In this document: piece after piece, positions 16,010 to 23,766 of the stretch
How the letters are laid out: each line of letters begins with the position of its first letter
How positions within the stretch are numbered: position 1 is the stretch's first letter
NCBI RefSeq assembly: GCF_014930365.1
Contig: NZ_JABXWI010000004.1
Span: 248,001 to 312,000, forward strand
DNA: 64,000 bases
From: Streptomyces caniscabiei
Lineage (GTDB): Bacteria > Actinomycetota > Actinomycetes > Streptomycetales > Streptomycetaceae
Reading direction: 5' to 3'
Notes under the pieces: model-generated
The model's database searches: none
Told to the model about the DNA's origin: nothing
The model's input: the letters and a program-made list of their open reading frames with translations, nothing else
Made by a program: the position numbers and the translations under genes

Positions 16010-17968
16010 ATGGACAACTTCGTCCCGGTGGCGCGGGCACGGCATGCCGAGGCCATCGATCGGGAGTGCTGCCGATGCGGTGCGCGACGGGAGGCCGACG
16101 GCGGACCGAGCGTCGTCGAGGAGCGGTTCCGAGGGCTGCTGGAGGCCGCCCCGGACGCCATGGTCATCGTCGACGACACCGGAACCATCCGGCTGGTCAA
16201 CGCCCAGACGGAGGCCCTCTTCGGCTACCGGCGCGAGGAACTGCTCGGCCACCCGGTCGAGTTGCTCATCCCGCACCGCTTCCGTGACCACCACACCCGG
16301 CACCGGGGCGGCTACGCCGCCAACCGGCAGGTGCGTCCGATGGGCGCCGGCCTGGAGCTGCACGGCCTGCGCCGGGACGGCACCGAGTTCCCGGTCGAGA
16401 TCAGCCTCAGTCCCCTGGAGACCGCGGACGGACTGCTGGTGTCCGCCGCCGTACGGGACGTCAGCGACCGCAAGGCCGCCGAGCGGCGCATCAACGAACT
16501 GGCCGCGCTCGTCGAGTCGTCCCAGGACGCGATCCTCGCCAAGACCCTCGACGGCCACATCACCTACTGGAACGCCGCCGCCCAACGGCTGTACGGCTAC
16601 ACCGCCGAGCAGGCCATCGGACGCCACATGTCCTTCCTCGCCCCGATGGACCGCAGGCACGAGATCAGCGCGCTCATGGAACGGCTGCGGCGAGGCGAGA
16701 AGGTGGAGCACTTCGAGACGTTGCGGCTCACCAGGACAGGGGCCCTGCTGGACGTCGACGTCACGCTGTGGCCGACCAGGGACACCGACGGCACGGTCGT
16801 CGGGGCCTGCGCCATCGTCCGGGACATCAGCGACCGCAAACGCGCGGAGGCCGAGCTCACCGCCCTGTACGAGCAGCAGCGGCACATCGCGCTCACCCTC
16901 CAGCGCAGCCTCATGGGCACCCCGCCCGCGATCGCCGGGCTGGCCACCGCGAGCCGCTACCGTCCCGCCACCCAGGGCGCGGGCGTGGGCGGCGACTGGT
17001 TCGACCTGGTCCCGCTGGGGGCCGGCCGGGTCGGTGTGCTGATCGGTGACGTCATGGGGCGCGGTCTGGAGGCCGCCGCCGTGATGGGCCAGTTGCGGTC
17101 CGCCGCGCACGCGCTCGCCAAGACCGGGATGCAGCCACGTCAGCTGATGCAGGCCCTCGACACCTGCGTCGCCGACCTCGACGTCCCCGACCAGCTCGTC
17201 ACCTGCTGCTATCTGGTCATCGCCCCCGACACGGGCACCGTGACCGTCTGTTCGGCCGGTCATCTGCCGACGCTCATCGCCTCCCCCGGCGATCGCGTCC
17301 GCCGGCTCACCACACCGGTCAACGCGCCCCTCGGTGTCGGCGGCATCCTCTACCAGCAGTCCTGCGAGCAGATCCCGCCGGGCGCCACACTCGTCCTCTA
17401 CACCGACGGCCTGGTCGAGACACCGGGCAGCGACATCGACGACCACATCGGCGAACTCGTCTCCTCCCTCGACGGGTTCTTCGTCCACGACTCGTGCCTG
17501 GAGGCCGCCGCCGACCATGTGCTCGCCCGGCTGCTGCCCGACGCCGAGAGCCACAACGACGACGTCACGCTGCTCCTCGCGCAGCTGCCGGCCGCCCCGC
17601 TCGCGTCCGTCACCACCGAGCTGCCCGCCGTACCCTCGTCGGTGCCCGAGGGCCGCGAGTTCCTCACCAAGGCCCTCGCCTCCTGGGGCTGCGCCGGATC
17701 GGCGGACCACGCGCTGCTGCTGCTCTCCGAGACGCTGACGAACGCCGTGCAGCACGCGGAGGGCCCCATCGGTCTCCAGGTCTGCCGGACCGACACGGAC
17801 CTGACGGTCGAGGTCAGCGACAGCAGTCCCCAACTGCCCCAGCCGCGCCTGGCGGCCGAGGACGAGGAGTCGGGGCGCGGTCTGCACCTGGTCCGCGCGC
17901 TCTCCGACAGCTGGGGAGTGCGCCCCACGGACGACGGCAAGACCACCTGGTTCACGCTCAAGCTGTGA
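16010..17968 (+). CDS. PAS-PAS-PP2C (SpoIIE/RsbU type)-HATPase regulatory phosphatase
   Basis: 652 residues. PAS 1 spans about 38-160 (ERFRGLLEAAPDAMVIVDDT to AVRDVSDRKAAERR). PAS 2 spans about 163-285 (LAALVESSQDAILAKTLDGH to AIVRDISDRKRAEA). The PP2C-like SpoIIE domain is about 300-520 (GVGGDWFDLVPLGAGRVGVL, IGDVMGRGLEAAAVMGQLRS, LVLYTDGLVETPG, NDDVTLLLA). A GHKL ATPase domain is about 530-650 (LLLSETLTNAVQHAEGP, GRGLHLVRALSD). It would dephosphorylate anti-sigma-antagonists and may itself phosphorylate them. The N-terminus has ECCRCG, which could bind metal or sense redox. The STAS protein at 36272 is a candidate partner. No island palindrome is seen upstream; an AT-rich stretch (15895-15960) precedes it. 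Confidence 0.9.
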   Translation: MDNFVPVARARHAEAIDRECCRCGARREADGGPSVVEERFRGLLEAAPDAMVIVDDTGTIRLVNAQTEALFGYRREELLGHPVELLIPHRFRDHHTRHRGGYAANRQVRPMGAGLELHGLRRDGTEFPVEISLSPLETADGLLVSAAVRDVSDRKAAERRINELAALVESSQDAILAKTLDGHITYWNAAAQRLYGYTAEQAIGRHMSFLAPMDRRHEISALMERLRRGEKVEHFETLRLTRTGALLDVDVTLWPTRDTDGTVVGACAIVRDISDRKRAEAELTALYEQQRHIALTLQRSLMGTPPAIAGLATASRYRPATQGAGVGGDWFDLVPLGAGRVGVLIGDVMGRGLEAAAVMGQLRSAAHALAKTGMQPRQLMQALDTCVADLDVPDQLVTCCYLVIAPDTGTVTVCSAGHLPTLIASPGDRVRRLTTPVNAPLGVGGILYQQSCEQIPPGATLVLYTDGLVETPGSDIDDHIGELVSSLDGFFVHDSCLEAAADHVLARLLPDAESHNDDVTLLLAQLPAAPLASVTTELPAVPSSVPEGREFLTKALASWGCAGSADHALLLLSETLTNAVQHAEGPIGLQVCRTDTDLTVEVSDSSPQLPQPRLAAEDEESGRGLHLVRALSDSWGVRPTDDGKTTWFTLKL

Positions 17969-18001
17969 CGCCGGGCCGTGCCGCCCCGTCGGGCGGGCGG
18001 G

Positions 18002-18304
18002 TCACGGGTGGGTGGTCAGCGGATCGAGGAACGTCAGTACGGAGGCGTCCTCCTCGATCAGCGGGGTGAGGGCGGCGTTGAAGGGGGCGCCGTAGGGGGC
18101 CTTCAGGTGGGCCTGGAAGGCGTTCTCGTCCCGGTAGACCTCGAAGATCCAGTAGGCGCGCGGGGCGGCCGCCTTGGTGTAGACGTCGAAGGTGAGGTTG
18201 CCTTCTTCGGCGCGCACCTTCAGGGCGTAGTCCTGGATCAGGCGGGCGACCTCGTCCTCCGTGCCCTCTCGGGCGGTGAACTCGGCGAGCAGGGTCTTCG
18301 TCAT
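18002..18304 (-). CDS. ABM-domain putative quinol monooxygenase
   Basis: A 100-residue antibiotic-biosynthesis-monooxygenase (ABM/YgiN) fold protein: LLAEFTAREGTEDEVARLIQ, AEEGNLTFDVYTKAAAPRAY, IFEVYRDENAFQAHLKAPYG. Members act on quinols or as small cofactor-free oxygenases and dimerise. Start ATG 18304. It lies 121 bp downstream of the PfkB kinase on the same strand and may be co-transcribed. The substrate is unknown. Confidence 0.85.
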   Translation of the reverse strand: MTKTLLAEFTAREGTEDEVARLIQDYALKVRAEEGNLTFDVYTKAAAPRAYWIFEVYRDENAFQAHLKAPYGAPFNAALTPLIEEDASVLTFLDPLTTHP

Positions 18305-18425
18305 GGTTTGCGTGTCCTTGTCCGTGGTGGGGCCGGGGTGGCCGTACGGGCCGCCGGGTTCGGGAGCGGGCCGCCGGGTCGGGGGCGGGGGTGGGCGGGG
18401 CGCGGAAGCCGGGGGCGTACTGCCG

Positions 18426-19388
18426 TCAGGCGTCGGCGGTGGTCGCGTGCGCCGCCAGCTGCTCCTGCCAGGGCGGGTTGGGGCCGGCGACCGAGCAGGT
18501 CAGGGCGGCGACCCGGGCGGCGAAGCGGCAGGCCTCGGCCACGTCGTCGAGGGCGAGACCGTCCAGCCGGCCGCCGAGGAGGTCACGTTCGGCGAGGTGG
18601 TGCAGCAGTCCGGCGGTGAAGGAGTCGCCGGCGCCCACCGTGTCGACCACCTGGGTCGGCACGCCGGGCACCCGCACCCGTTCGCCGTCGAGGGAGGCGA
18701 GGGCGCCGTCGGCACCGAGCGTGATCACGACCAGCCGTACCCCCGCGGCGTGCCAGCGGTCGCACGCCTGCTCCGGCGTGGTGCCCGGCAGCAGCAGTTC
18801 CAGGTCGTCCTCGCTCAGCCGCAGGATGTCGGCGAGACGGCACCAGCGGGCGAGCCGTTCCCGGTAGACGTCGGGGTGGACCAGCAGCGGCCGGACGTTG
18901 GGGTCGATGCTGACGGTGGCCCGGGGCGAGGCCCGGGCCAGGAAGTCCTCCACCGCGGTGGCGCCCGGTGCGCGGACCAGTGCCAGTGAGCCGGTGTGCA
19001 CACAGGCCGCCTCCGCCAGGTCCACCCGCCCCAGTTCCTCGGGGGTCCACTGCCAGTCGGCCGTGTTCTGGGCGTGGAAGGAGAACGCGGCCTGCCCCCG
19101 TGCGTCCAGCTCCGCCACGGCCAGCGTGCTGGGTTCGGCGGCGGCGACGGCGTACGACAGGTCCACGCCGGACGCCTCCAGATGAGCGCGGAAAAGACGT
19201 CCGAACAGGTCGCCGGAGAGGCGGGCGAGGAAGCGGGCCGGGGTGCCGAGGCGGGCCAGCGCCACCGCGGTGTTCGCCGGGCCGCCACCTGGCAGGACGC
19301 GCAGCGCGAGCTCGTTCGCGGCGGCCGGGGGTTCGGCGAACGCGTCCGCTACGCACTCTCCGAGGACGGTGATCTGGCGCGGGCTCAT
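18426..19388 (-). CDS. PfkB-family sugar kinase (fructokinase-like)
   Basis: 320 residues. ITVLGECVADAF starts the fold, GGGPANTAVALARLGTPARF is PfkB signature 1, and VDTVGAGDSFTAGLLHHLAE is signature 2 with the catalytic Asp in GAGDS. Start ATG 19388 was chosen because the fold begins there and GAGAGAAGAGC precedes it. It diverges from a sugar-binding lipoprotein gene, with two LacI-type operators between. It most likely phosphorylates the sugar imported by that transporter, fructose by analogy with frc/frk loci (inference). Confidence 0.88.
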   Translation of the reverse strand: MSPRQITVLGECVADAFAEPPAAANELALRVLPGGGPANTAVALARLGTPARFLARLSGDLFGRLFRAHLEASGVDLSYAVAAAEPSTLAVAELDARGQAAFSFHAQNTADWQWTPEELGRVDLAEAACVHTGSLALVRAPGATAVEDFLARASPRATVSIDPNVRPLLVHPDVYRERLARWCRLADILRLSEDDLELLLPGTTPEQACDRWHAAGVRLVVITLGADGALASLDGERVRVPGVPTQVVDTVGAGDSFTAGLLHHLAERDLLGGRLDGLALDDVAEACRFAARVAALTCSVAGPNPPWQEQLAAHATTADA

Positions 19389-19503
19389 GGGCTGCTCTTC
19401 TCTCCGGCGCGGACCGGGACAGCGGGCGCTTCGTGACACGGCCACCGGCCGGGCGGCGGGGCGGCGATCGTGGACGTTGCCGATTTGTGACGGGTGCAAG
19501 GCA

Positions 19504-19533
19504 TTGACGTTGCGGCGAGAGGGAGTCCATCAT
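19504..19533 (+). promoter_or_regulatory. Possible sigma-70-like promoter of the sugar transporter operon
   Basis: TTGACG (19504-19509) and CATCAT (19528-19533) are separated by 18 bp. Transcription would start just before the two operators at 19547-19576, a good position for LacI-type roadblock or occlusion. The -10 match is weak. Confidence 0.4.
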
Positions 19534-19546
19534 CCTCGCCATGCAG

Positions 19547-19576
19547 TGTCAACGATGACATAAGTCAGCGATGACA
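19547..19576. promoter_or_regulatory. Two LacI-type operators
   Basis: TGTCAACGATGACA (19547-19560) and AGTCAGCGATGACA (19563-19576) share the palindrome TGTCA-N4-TGACA, with centres 16 bp apart. They lie between the divergent kinase (19388) and binding-protein (19639) genes. The LacI regulator encoded at 22720 is the obvious candidate ligand. Confidence 0.75.
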
Positions 19577-19638
19577 CATCGGGGCGGCATGCTCCGAACT
19601 CCCGGCCCCGTGCCGCTCGTCTTCCCACAGGAGTGTTC

Positions 19639-20673
19639 ATGTCTCGCACCACTCGCCTGTCCTCCGCAGTCCTCAGAGCGGCCGCCGCGACCGGCGTCGC
19701 CGCCCTCGCCCTCACGGCCTGCGGTCCCGGTTCCGGCGCCGACTCGGGCTCCGGTTCGGGTTCGTCCAGCGCCGGTTCGGGCGACGTCAAGGTCGGTCTG
19801 ATCACCAAGACCGACACCAACCCGTTCTTCGTGAAGATGAAGGAGGGCGCGGAGAAGTCCGCGAAGGCCGAGGGCGTCGAGCTGATGACCGCGGCCGGCA
19901 AGTTCGACGGGGACAACGCCGGTCAGGTCACCGCCATCGAGAACATGGTGGCCGCCGGGGTGAAGGGCATCCTGATCACCCCCAGCGACTCCAAGGCGAT
20001 CGTGCCGGCGATCGAGAAGGCGAAGGCCAAGGGGGTCCTGGTCATCGCCCTGGACACCCCGACCGAGCCGGAGAGCGCCGTCGACGCCCTCTTCGCCACG
20101 GACAACGTCAAGGCCGGCGAGCTGATCGGCGAGTACGCCAAGGCCGCGATGAAGGGCAAGGAGGCGAAGATAGCCGCCCTCGACCTCGCGCCCGGTGTCT
20201 CCGTCGGCGTGCAGCGGCACGAGGGCTTCCTGAAGGGCTTCGGCGCCACCGAGAAGGACGTCGCGTGCGCCCAGGACACCGGCGGCGACCAGGCCAAGGG
20301 GCAGACGGCGATGGAGAACTGCCTCCAGAAGGAGCCGGACATCAACGTCGTCTACACCATCAACGAGCCGGCCGCCCTCGGCGCGTACACCGCGCTGAAG
20401 GCCAAGGGCCGGGAGAAGGACGTCCTGATCGTCTCCGTCGACGGCGGCTGCACCGGCACCCAGGCCGTCAAGGACGGAAAGATCGCGGCGACCTCGCAGC
20501 AGTACCCGCTGAAGATGGCCGCCGAGGGCGTCAAGGCCGTGGTGACCTACGCCAAGGACGGCAAGAAGGCGTCCGGTTACACCGACACCGGGGTCACGCT
20601 GATCTCCGACAAGGCTCAGGACGGCGTCGCGTCGAAGGACACCGCCTACGGCCTGGAGAACTGCTGGGGCTGA
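19639..20673 (+). CDS. Sugar ABC transporter substrate-binding lipoprotein (FrcB/RbsB type)
   Basis: A 344-residue precursor. Start ATG 19639 is preferred to GTG 19633 because AGGAG at 19628-19632 fits it. A signal peptide (about residues 1-30) ends in the lipobox LTAC, and a Gly/Ser-rich linker follows. The mature part starts VKVGLITKTDTNPFFVKMKE, typical of periplasmic-binding-protein family 4 (ribose/fructose/galactose). IGEYAKAAMKGKEAKIAALD and VSVDGGCTGTQAVKDGKIAA are consistent. Anchored outside the membrane, it delivers sugar to the permease at 20803. Confidence 0.92.
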   Translation: MSRTTRLSSAVLRAAAATGVAALALTACGPGSGADSGSGSGSSSAGSGDVKVGLITKTDTNPFFVKMKEGAEKSAKAEGVELMTAAGKFDGDNAGQVTAIENMVAAGVKGILITPSDSKAIVPAIEKAKAKGVLVIALDTPTEPESAVDALFATDNVKAGELIGEYAKAAMKGKEAKIAALDLAPGVSVGVQRHEGFLKGFGATEKDVACAQDTGGDQAKGQTAMENCLQKEPDINVVYTINEPAALGAYTALKAKGREKDVLIVSVDGGCTGTQAVKDGKIAATSQQYPLKMAAEGVKAVVTYAKDGKKASGYTDTGVTLISDKAQDGVASKDTAYGLENCWG

Positions 20674-20718
20674 GCCGCGCCGAGGACCTAACGAGACTGC
20701 CACCTCCCTGAGCGGGGC

Positions 20719-20774
20719 GGTCGGCCCGTCCCCCGACCGGCGGGAGCGGCCGCCCCCCTTGTCCTGGCGACAAG
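20719..20774 (+). terminator. Tandem hairpins between binding-protein and permease genes
   Basis: GGTCGG (20719-20724) / CCGACC (20733-20738) and CTTGTC (20758-20763) / GACAAG (20769-20774). Such intercistronic hairpins after binding-protein genes stabilise the upstream mRNA or attenuate read-through, giving more binding protein than permease. Confidence 0.55.
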
Positions 20775-20802
20775 GAACTCTGTCTTCCGACAAGGACTTC
20801 GC

Positions 20803-21816
20803 ATGACAGCCACGTCCACGCCCCCGAGCACATCCTCGCCGTACGCGGAGCTGAAAGCGCCGACGACGGCCCGCAGGCTGCTCACGGCGCCGACCACCGG
20901 CCCGCTGGCCGCGCTCCTCCTGGCCTGCGCCTTCTTCTCCCTCTCGACCGACCAGTTCCTCACCGGCGGCAACTTCTCCCTGATCATCCAGCAGGTCATG
21001 GTCGTCGGCACGCTCGCCATCGGGCAGACCCTGATCATCCTCACGGCCGGCATCGACCTGTCGTGCGGTGCCGTGATGGCGTTCGGCAGCATCGTGATCG
21101 CCCGGATGGCGGCCGAGGGCAGCCTGCCGCCGCTGGCCGCCATCGCCCTGGGCCTGGTCGTCTGCGGCGGATTCGGCCTGCTCAACGGGGTGTTGGTGCA
21201 GAAGATCCCGCTGCCGCCGTTCATCGTCACCCTCGGCATGCTGAACGTGGCGTTCGCGCTGACCCACATCTACTCCGAGGAGCAGACGGTCACCAACCTG
21301 CCGGGCCCGCTGACGGCGCTCGGCGAGACCTTCCCCCTCGGGTACACCGACGTGACCTACGGCTCGCTCGTCACGATCGCCCTGTTCCTCCTCCTCGCCT
21401 ACGCGCTGAGCAGCACCGGCTGGGGCCGGCACGTCTACGCGCTCGGCAACAGCCCGGAGGCGGCCCGGCTGAACGGTATCCGTACCTCCCGGCTGACCAT
21501 CGGCGTCTACACCGTGGCGGGGCTGCTGTACGGCATCGCCGCCCTGCTGCTCATCTCCCGTACCGGTGTGGGCGATCCGCAGGCCGGACAGACCGACAAC
21601 CTCGACAGCATCACCGCCGTGGTCCTCGGCGGCACCAGCCTCTTCGGCGGACGCGGTTCGGTCCTGGGCACCTTCATCGGTGTCCTGATCGTCGGTGTCT
21701 TCCGCAACGGCCTGCAGCTGATGGGTGTCGCCTCGATCTACCAGACCCTGATCACCGGTGTACTGGTGATCCTCGCGGTGACCGTCGACCAGATCTCCCG
21801 GAAGAAGGCCCGATGA
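20803..21816 (+). CDS. Sugar ABC transporter permease (FrcC/RbsC type)
   Basis: 337 residues with roughly 8-10 hydrophobic segments. VVGTLAIGQTLIILTAGIDL and SCGAVMAFGSIVIARMAAEG are the conserved BPD_transp_2 motif region. SVLGTFIGVLIVGVFRNGLQ lies near the C-terminus. It forms the membrane channel with the ATPase whose start overlaps its stop by ATGA (21813-21816). It is preceded by an AAGGA RBS. Confidence 0.92.
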   Translation: MTATSTPPSTSSPYAELKAPTTARRLLTAPTTGPLAALLLACAFFSLSTDQFLTGGNFSLIIQQVMVVGTLAIGQTLIILTAGIDLSCGAVMAFGSIVIARMAAEGSLPPLAAIALGLVVCGGFGLLNGVLVQKIPLPPFIVTLGMLNVAFALTHIYSEEQTVTNLPGPLTALGETFPLGYTDVTYGSLVTIALFLLLAYALSSTGWGRHVYALGNSPEAARLNGIRTSRLTIGVYTVAGLLYGIAALLLISRTGVGDPQAGQTDNLDSITAVVLGGTSLFGGRGSVLGTFIGVLIVGVFRNGLQLMGVASIYQTLITGVLVILAVTVDQISRKKAR

Positions 21817-22643
21817 CCGCCACGTCGACCCCCGTTCTGCAGGCCCGCGGTCTGGTCAAGCGGTACGGCCATGTCACCGCCATCGACGGCGCCGACTTCG
21901 ACCTCATGCCGGGCGAGGTGCTGGCCGTCATCGGTGACAACGGCGCCGGCAAGACCAGCCTGATCAAGGCCCTCACCGGCGCGGTGACCCCGGACGCGGG
22001 CGAGATCCGGCTGAACGGCGAGCCCATCGTCTTCTCCGGCCCGCAGAGCGCCCGCGCCCACGGCATCGAGACGGTGTACCAGGACCTCGCCGTGGCCGCG
22101 TCCATGGACATCGCCTCGAACATGTTCCTCGGCCGCGAGCTGCGCCGGCCCGGTGTGCTGGGCAGTGCCTTCCGCATGCTGGACAAGAAGCGCATGCGTC
22201 AGGAGGCCGCCGAGCACATGGCCGACCTGAAGATCGGTCTGCGCTCGCTCACCCAGTCCGTCGAGACCCTCTCCGGCGGCCAGCGGCAGGCCGTCGCGGT
22301 GGCCCGTGCCGTCGCGTGGGCGCGCAGTGTCGTCGTGATGGACGAACCGACCGCCGCCCTCGGCGTCAAGGAGTCCGGTCAGGTCCTCGACCTCATCCGC
22401 AGGGTCCGCGACAAGGGCATGCCGGTCGTCCTGATCAGCCACAACATGCCCCATGTCTTCGAGATCGCCGACCGGATCCACGTCCACCGCCTCGGGCGGC
22501 GCGCAGCGGTGATCAAGCCGTCCGACTACTCGATGGCGGAGGTCGTCGCCATCATGACCGGCGCGCTCACCGTGGACGCGGCCGGCGCTACTGTCGTAGC
22601 GGATTCGGAGGCCGCGAAGGCCGCCGGAGTACAGGCCACCTGA
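21813..22643 (+). CDS. Sugar ABC transporter ATP-binding protein (single-domain, FrcA type)
   Basis: 276 residues. Walker A is IGDNGAGKTSLIKALTG, the signature is VETLSGGQRQAVAVARAVAW, Walker B is SVVVMDEPTAALG, and the switch His is in VVLISHNMPHVFEIADR. It has one nucleotide-binding domain, unlike the two-domain RbsA/XylG proteins, and so resembles fructose-type FrcA. ATGA overlap with the permease implies translational coupling. Confidence 0.92.
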   Translation: MTATSTPVLQARGLVKRYGHVTAIDGADFDLMPGEVLAVIGDNGAGKTSLIKALTGAVTPDAGEIRLNGEPIVFSGPQSARAHGIETVYQDLAVAASMDIASNMFLGRELRRPGVLGSAFRMLDKKRMRQEAAEHMADLKIGLRSLTQSVETLSGGQRQAVAVARAVAWARSVVVMDEPTAALGVKESGQVLDLIRRVRDKGMPVVLISHNMPHVFEIADRIHVHRLGRRAAVIKPSDYSMAEVVAIMTGALTVDAAGATVVADSEAAKAAGVQAT

Positions 22644-22655
22644 CAGTACGACACC

Positions 22656-22698
22656 GCTCTCGCAGTTCCGGCCGAAGGCCGCGGCCGGGACCGAGAGC
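22656..22698 (+). terminator. Hairpin after the ABC ATPase gene
   Basis: GCTCTCG (22656-22662) / CGAGAGC (22692-22698) with an inner CCGGCC (22668-22673) / GGCCGG (22683-22688). It separates the transporter operon from the lacI-type gene 22 bp further on and could be a partial terminator. Confidence 0.55.
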
Positions 22699-22719
22699 CC
22701 ACAGGAGACGGTTTCCTCC

Positions 22720-23742
22720 ATGGCAGCGAACCGCCGCCCCACCCTGGCCGACGTCGCCCGAGAAGTCGGCGTCAGCGCCAAGACGGTCTCCCGCGTCCTC
22801 AACGAGGACGGACCCGTCTCGGCGCAGACCAGGGAACAAGTCCTCGCCGCGGTGGCCCAGTTGGGCTTCCAGCCGAACCTCATGGCACGCAACATGCGCG
22901 TCGGCGGCCCGGACACCACCGTCGGGCTGGTCGTCCCCGACCTCGGCAACCCGTTCTTCGGAGCGGTCGCCCGGGGCATCGAGGACAGCGTCCGCGAACG
23001 CGGGCTGACGCTGCTCATGGGGTCGTCCGCGGACGACCCCGACCGTGAACGCGCCCTGACGGCCAAGTTCCTGGCCCGGCGCGTCAGCATCCTGATCGTC
23101 GTGCCGTCGGTCGGCGCCGACCACTCCCACCTGCGGGCGCAGCGGACGGCGGGGCTGCCCGTGGTCTTCCTCGACCGCCCGGGAGTCGGCCTCACCACGG
23201 ACAGCATCGTCAGCTCCAACCGGGCGGGGGCCCAGGACGGCGTGGCCCACCTGCTCTCCCACGGGCATCGACGCGTCGGGTTCGTCGGCGACCTGCCCGC
23301 CAGGCTGTACACCCGCCGCGAGCGACTCGCCGGCTACCGCGCGGCCCTGGGGGAAGCAGGCATCCCCCACGACCCCGCGCTGGTCGCCGACGCGCACGAC
23401 CAGCGGGGTGCCGAGGCCGCGACCGCGCAGCTCCTCGCACTGCCCGACCCGCCGACCGCCCTGTTCGCCGGGAACAACATCATGGCGCTCGGCATAGTGG
23501 CCGAACTCGCCCGCGGCAAGCGCAAGGAGGTGGCGGTCGTCGCCTTCGACGACGTGTCGCTCGCCGAGGCGCTGGAACCCGCCCTGACCGTCGTCGCGCA
23601 GAACCCGGAGGAGATCGGCCGGACCGCCGCGACCACCGCCCTGGCGCGGCTCGACGGCGACCGCTCCCGCGCGCGCACGCTCACCGTCCCCACCCGGCTG
23701 ATCGTCCGGGGTTCGGGGGAGCAGCCGGCGCCCACCTCTTAG
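22720..23742 (+). CDS. LacI-family transcriptional regulator
   Basis: 340 residues. The N-terminal helix-turn-helix and hinge read TLADVAREVGVSAKTVSRVL and QLGFQPNLMARNMR. A periplasmic-binding-like effector domain follows (VGLVVPDLGNPFFGAVARGI; HLLSHGHRRVGFVGDLPARL). It is the likely repressor of the kinase and transporter genes through the operators at 19547-19576, with the imported sugar or its phosphate as inducer (inference from synteny). Confidence 0.92.
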   Translation: MAANRRPTLADVAREVGVSAKTVSRVLNEDGPVSAQTREQVLAAVAQLGFQPNLMARNMRVGGPDTTVGLVVPDLGNPFFGAVARGIEDSVRERGLTLLMGSSADDPDRERALTAKFLARRVSILIVVPSVGADHSHLRAQRTAGLPVVFLDRPGVGLTTDSIVSSNRAGAQDGVAHLLSHGHRRVGFVGDLPARLYTRRERLAGYRAALGEAGIPHDPALVADAHDQRGAEAATAQLLALPDPPTALFAGNNIMALGIVAELARGKRKEVAVVAFDDVSLAEALEPALTVVAQNPEEIGRTAATTALARLDGDRSRARTLTVPTRLIVRGSGEQPAPTS

Positions 23743-23766
23743 GGCTCGTCCCCGAGGGTTCGTCCG

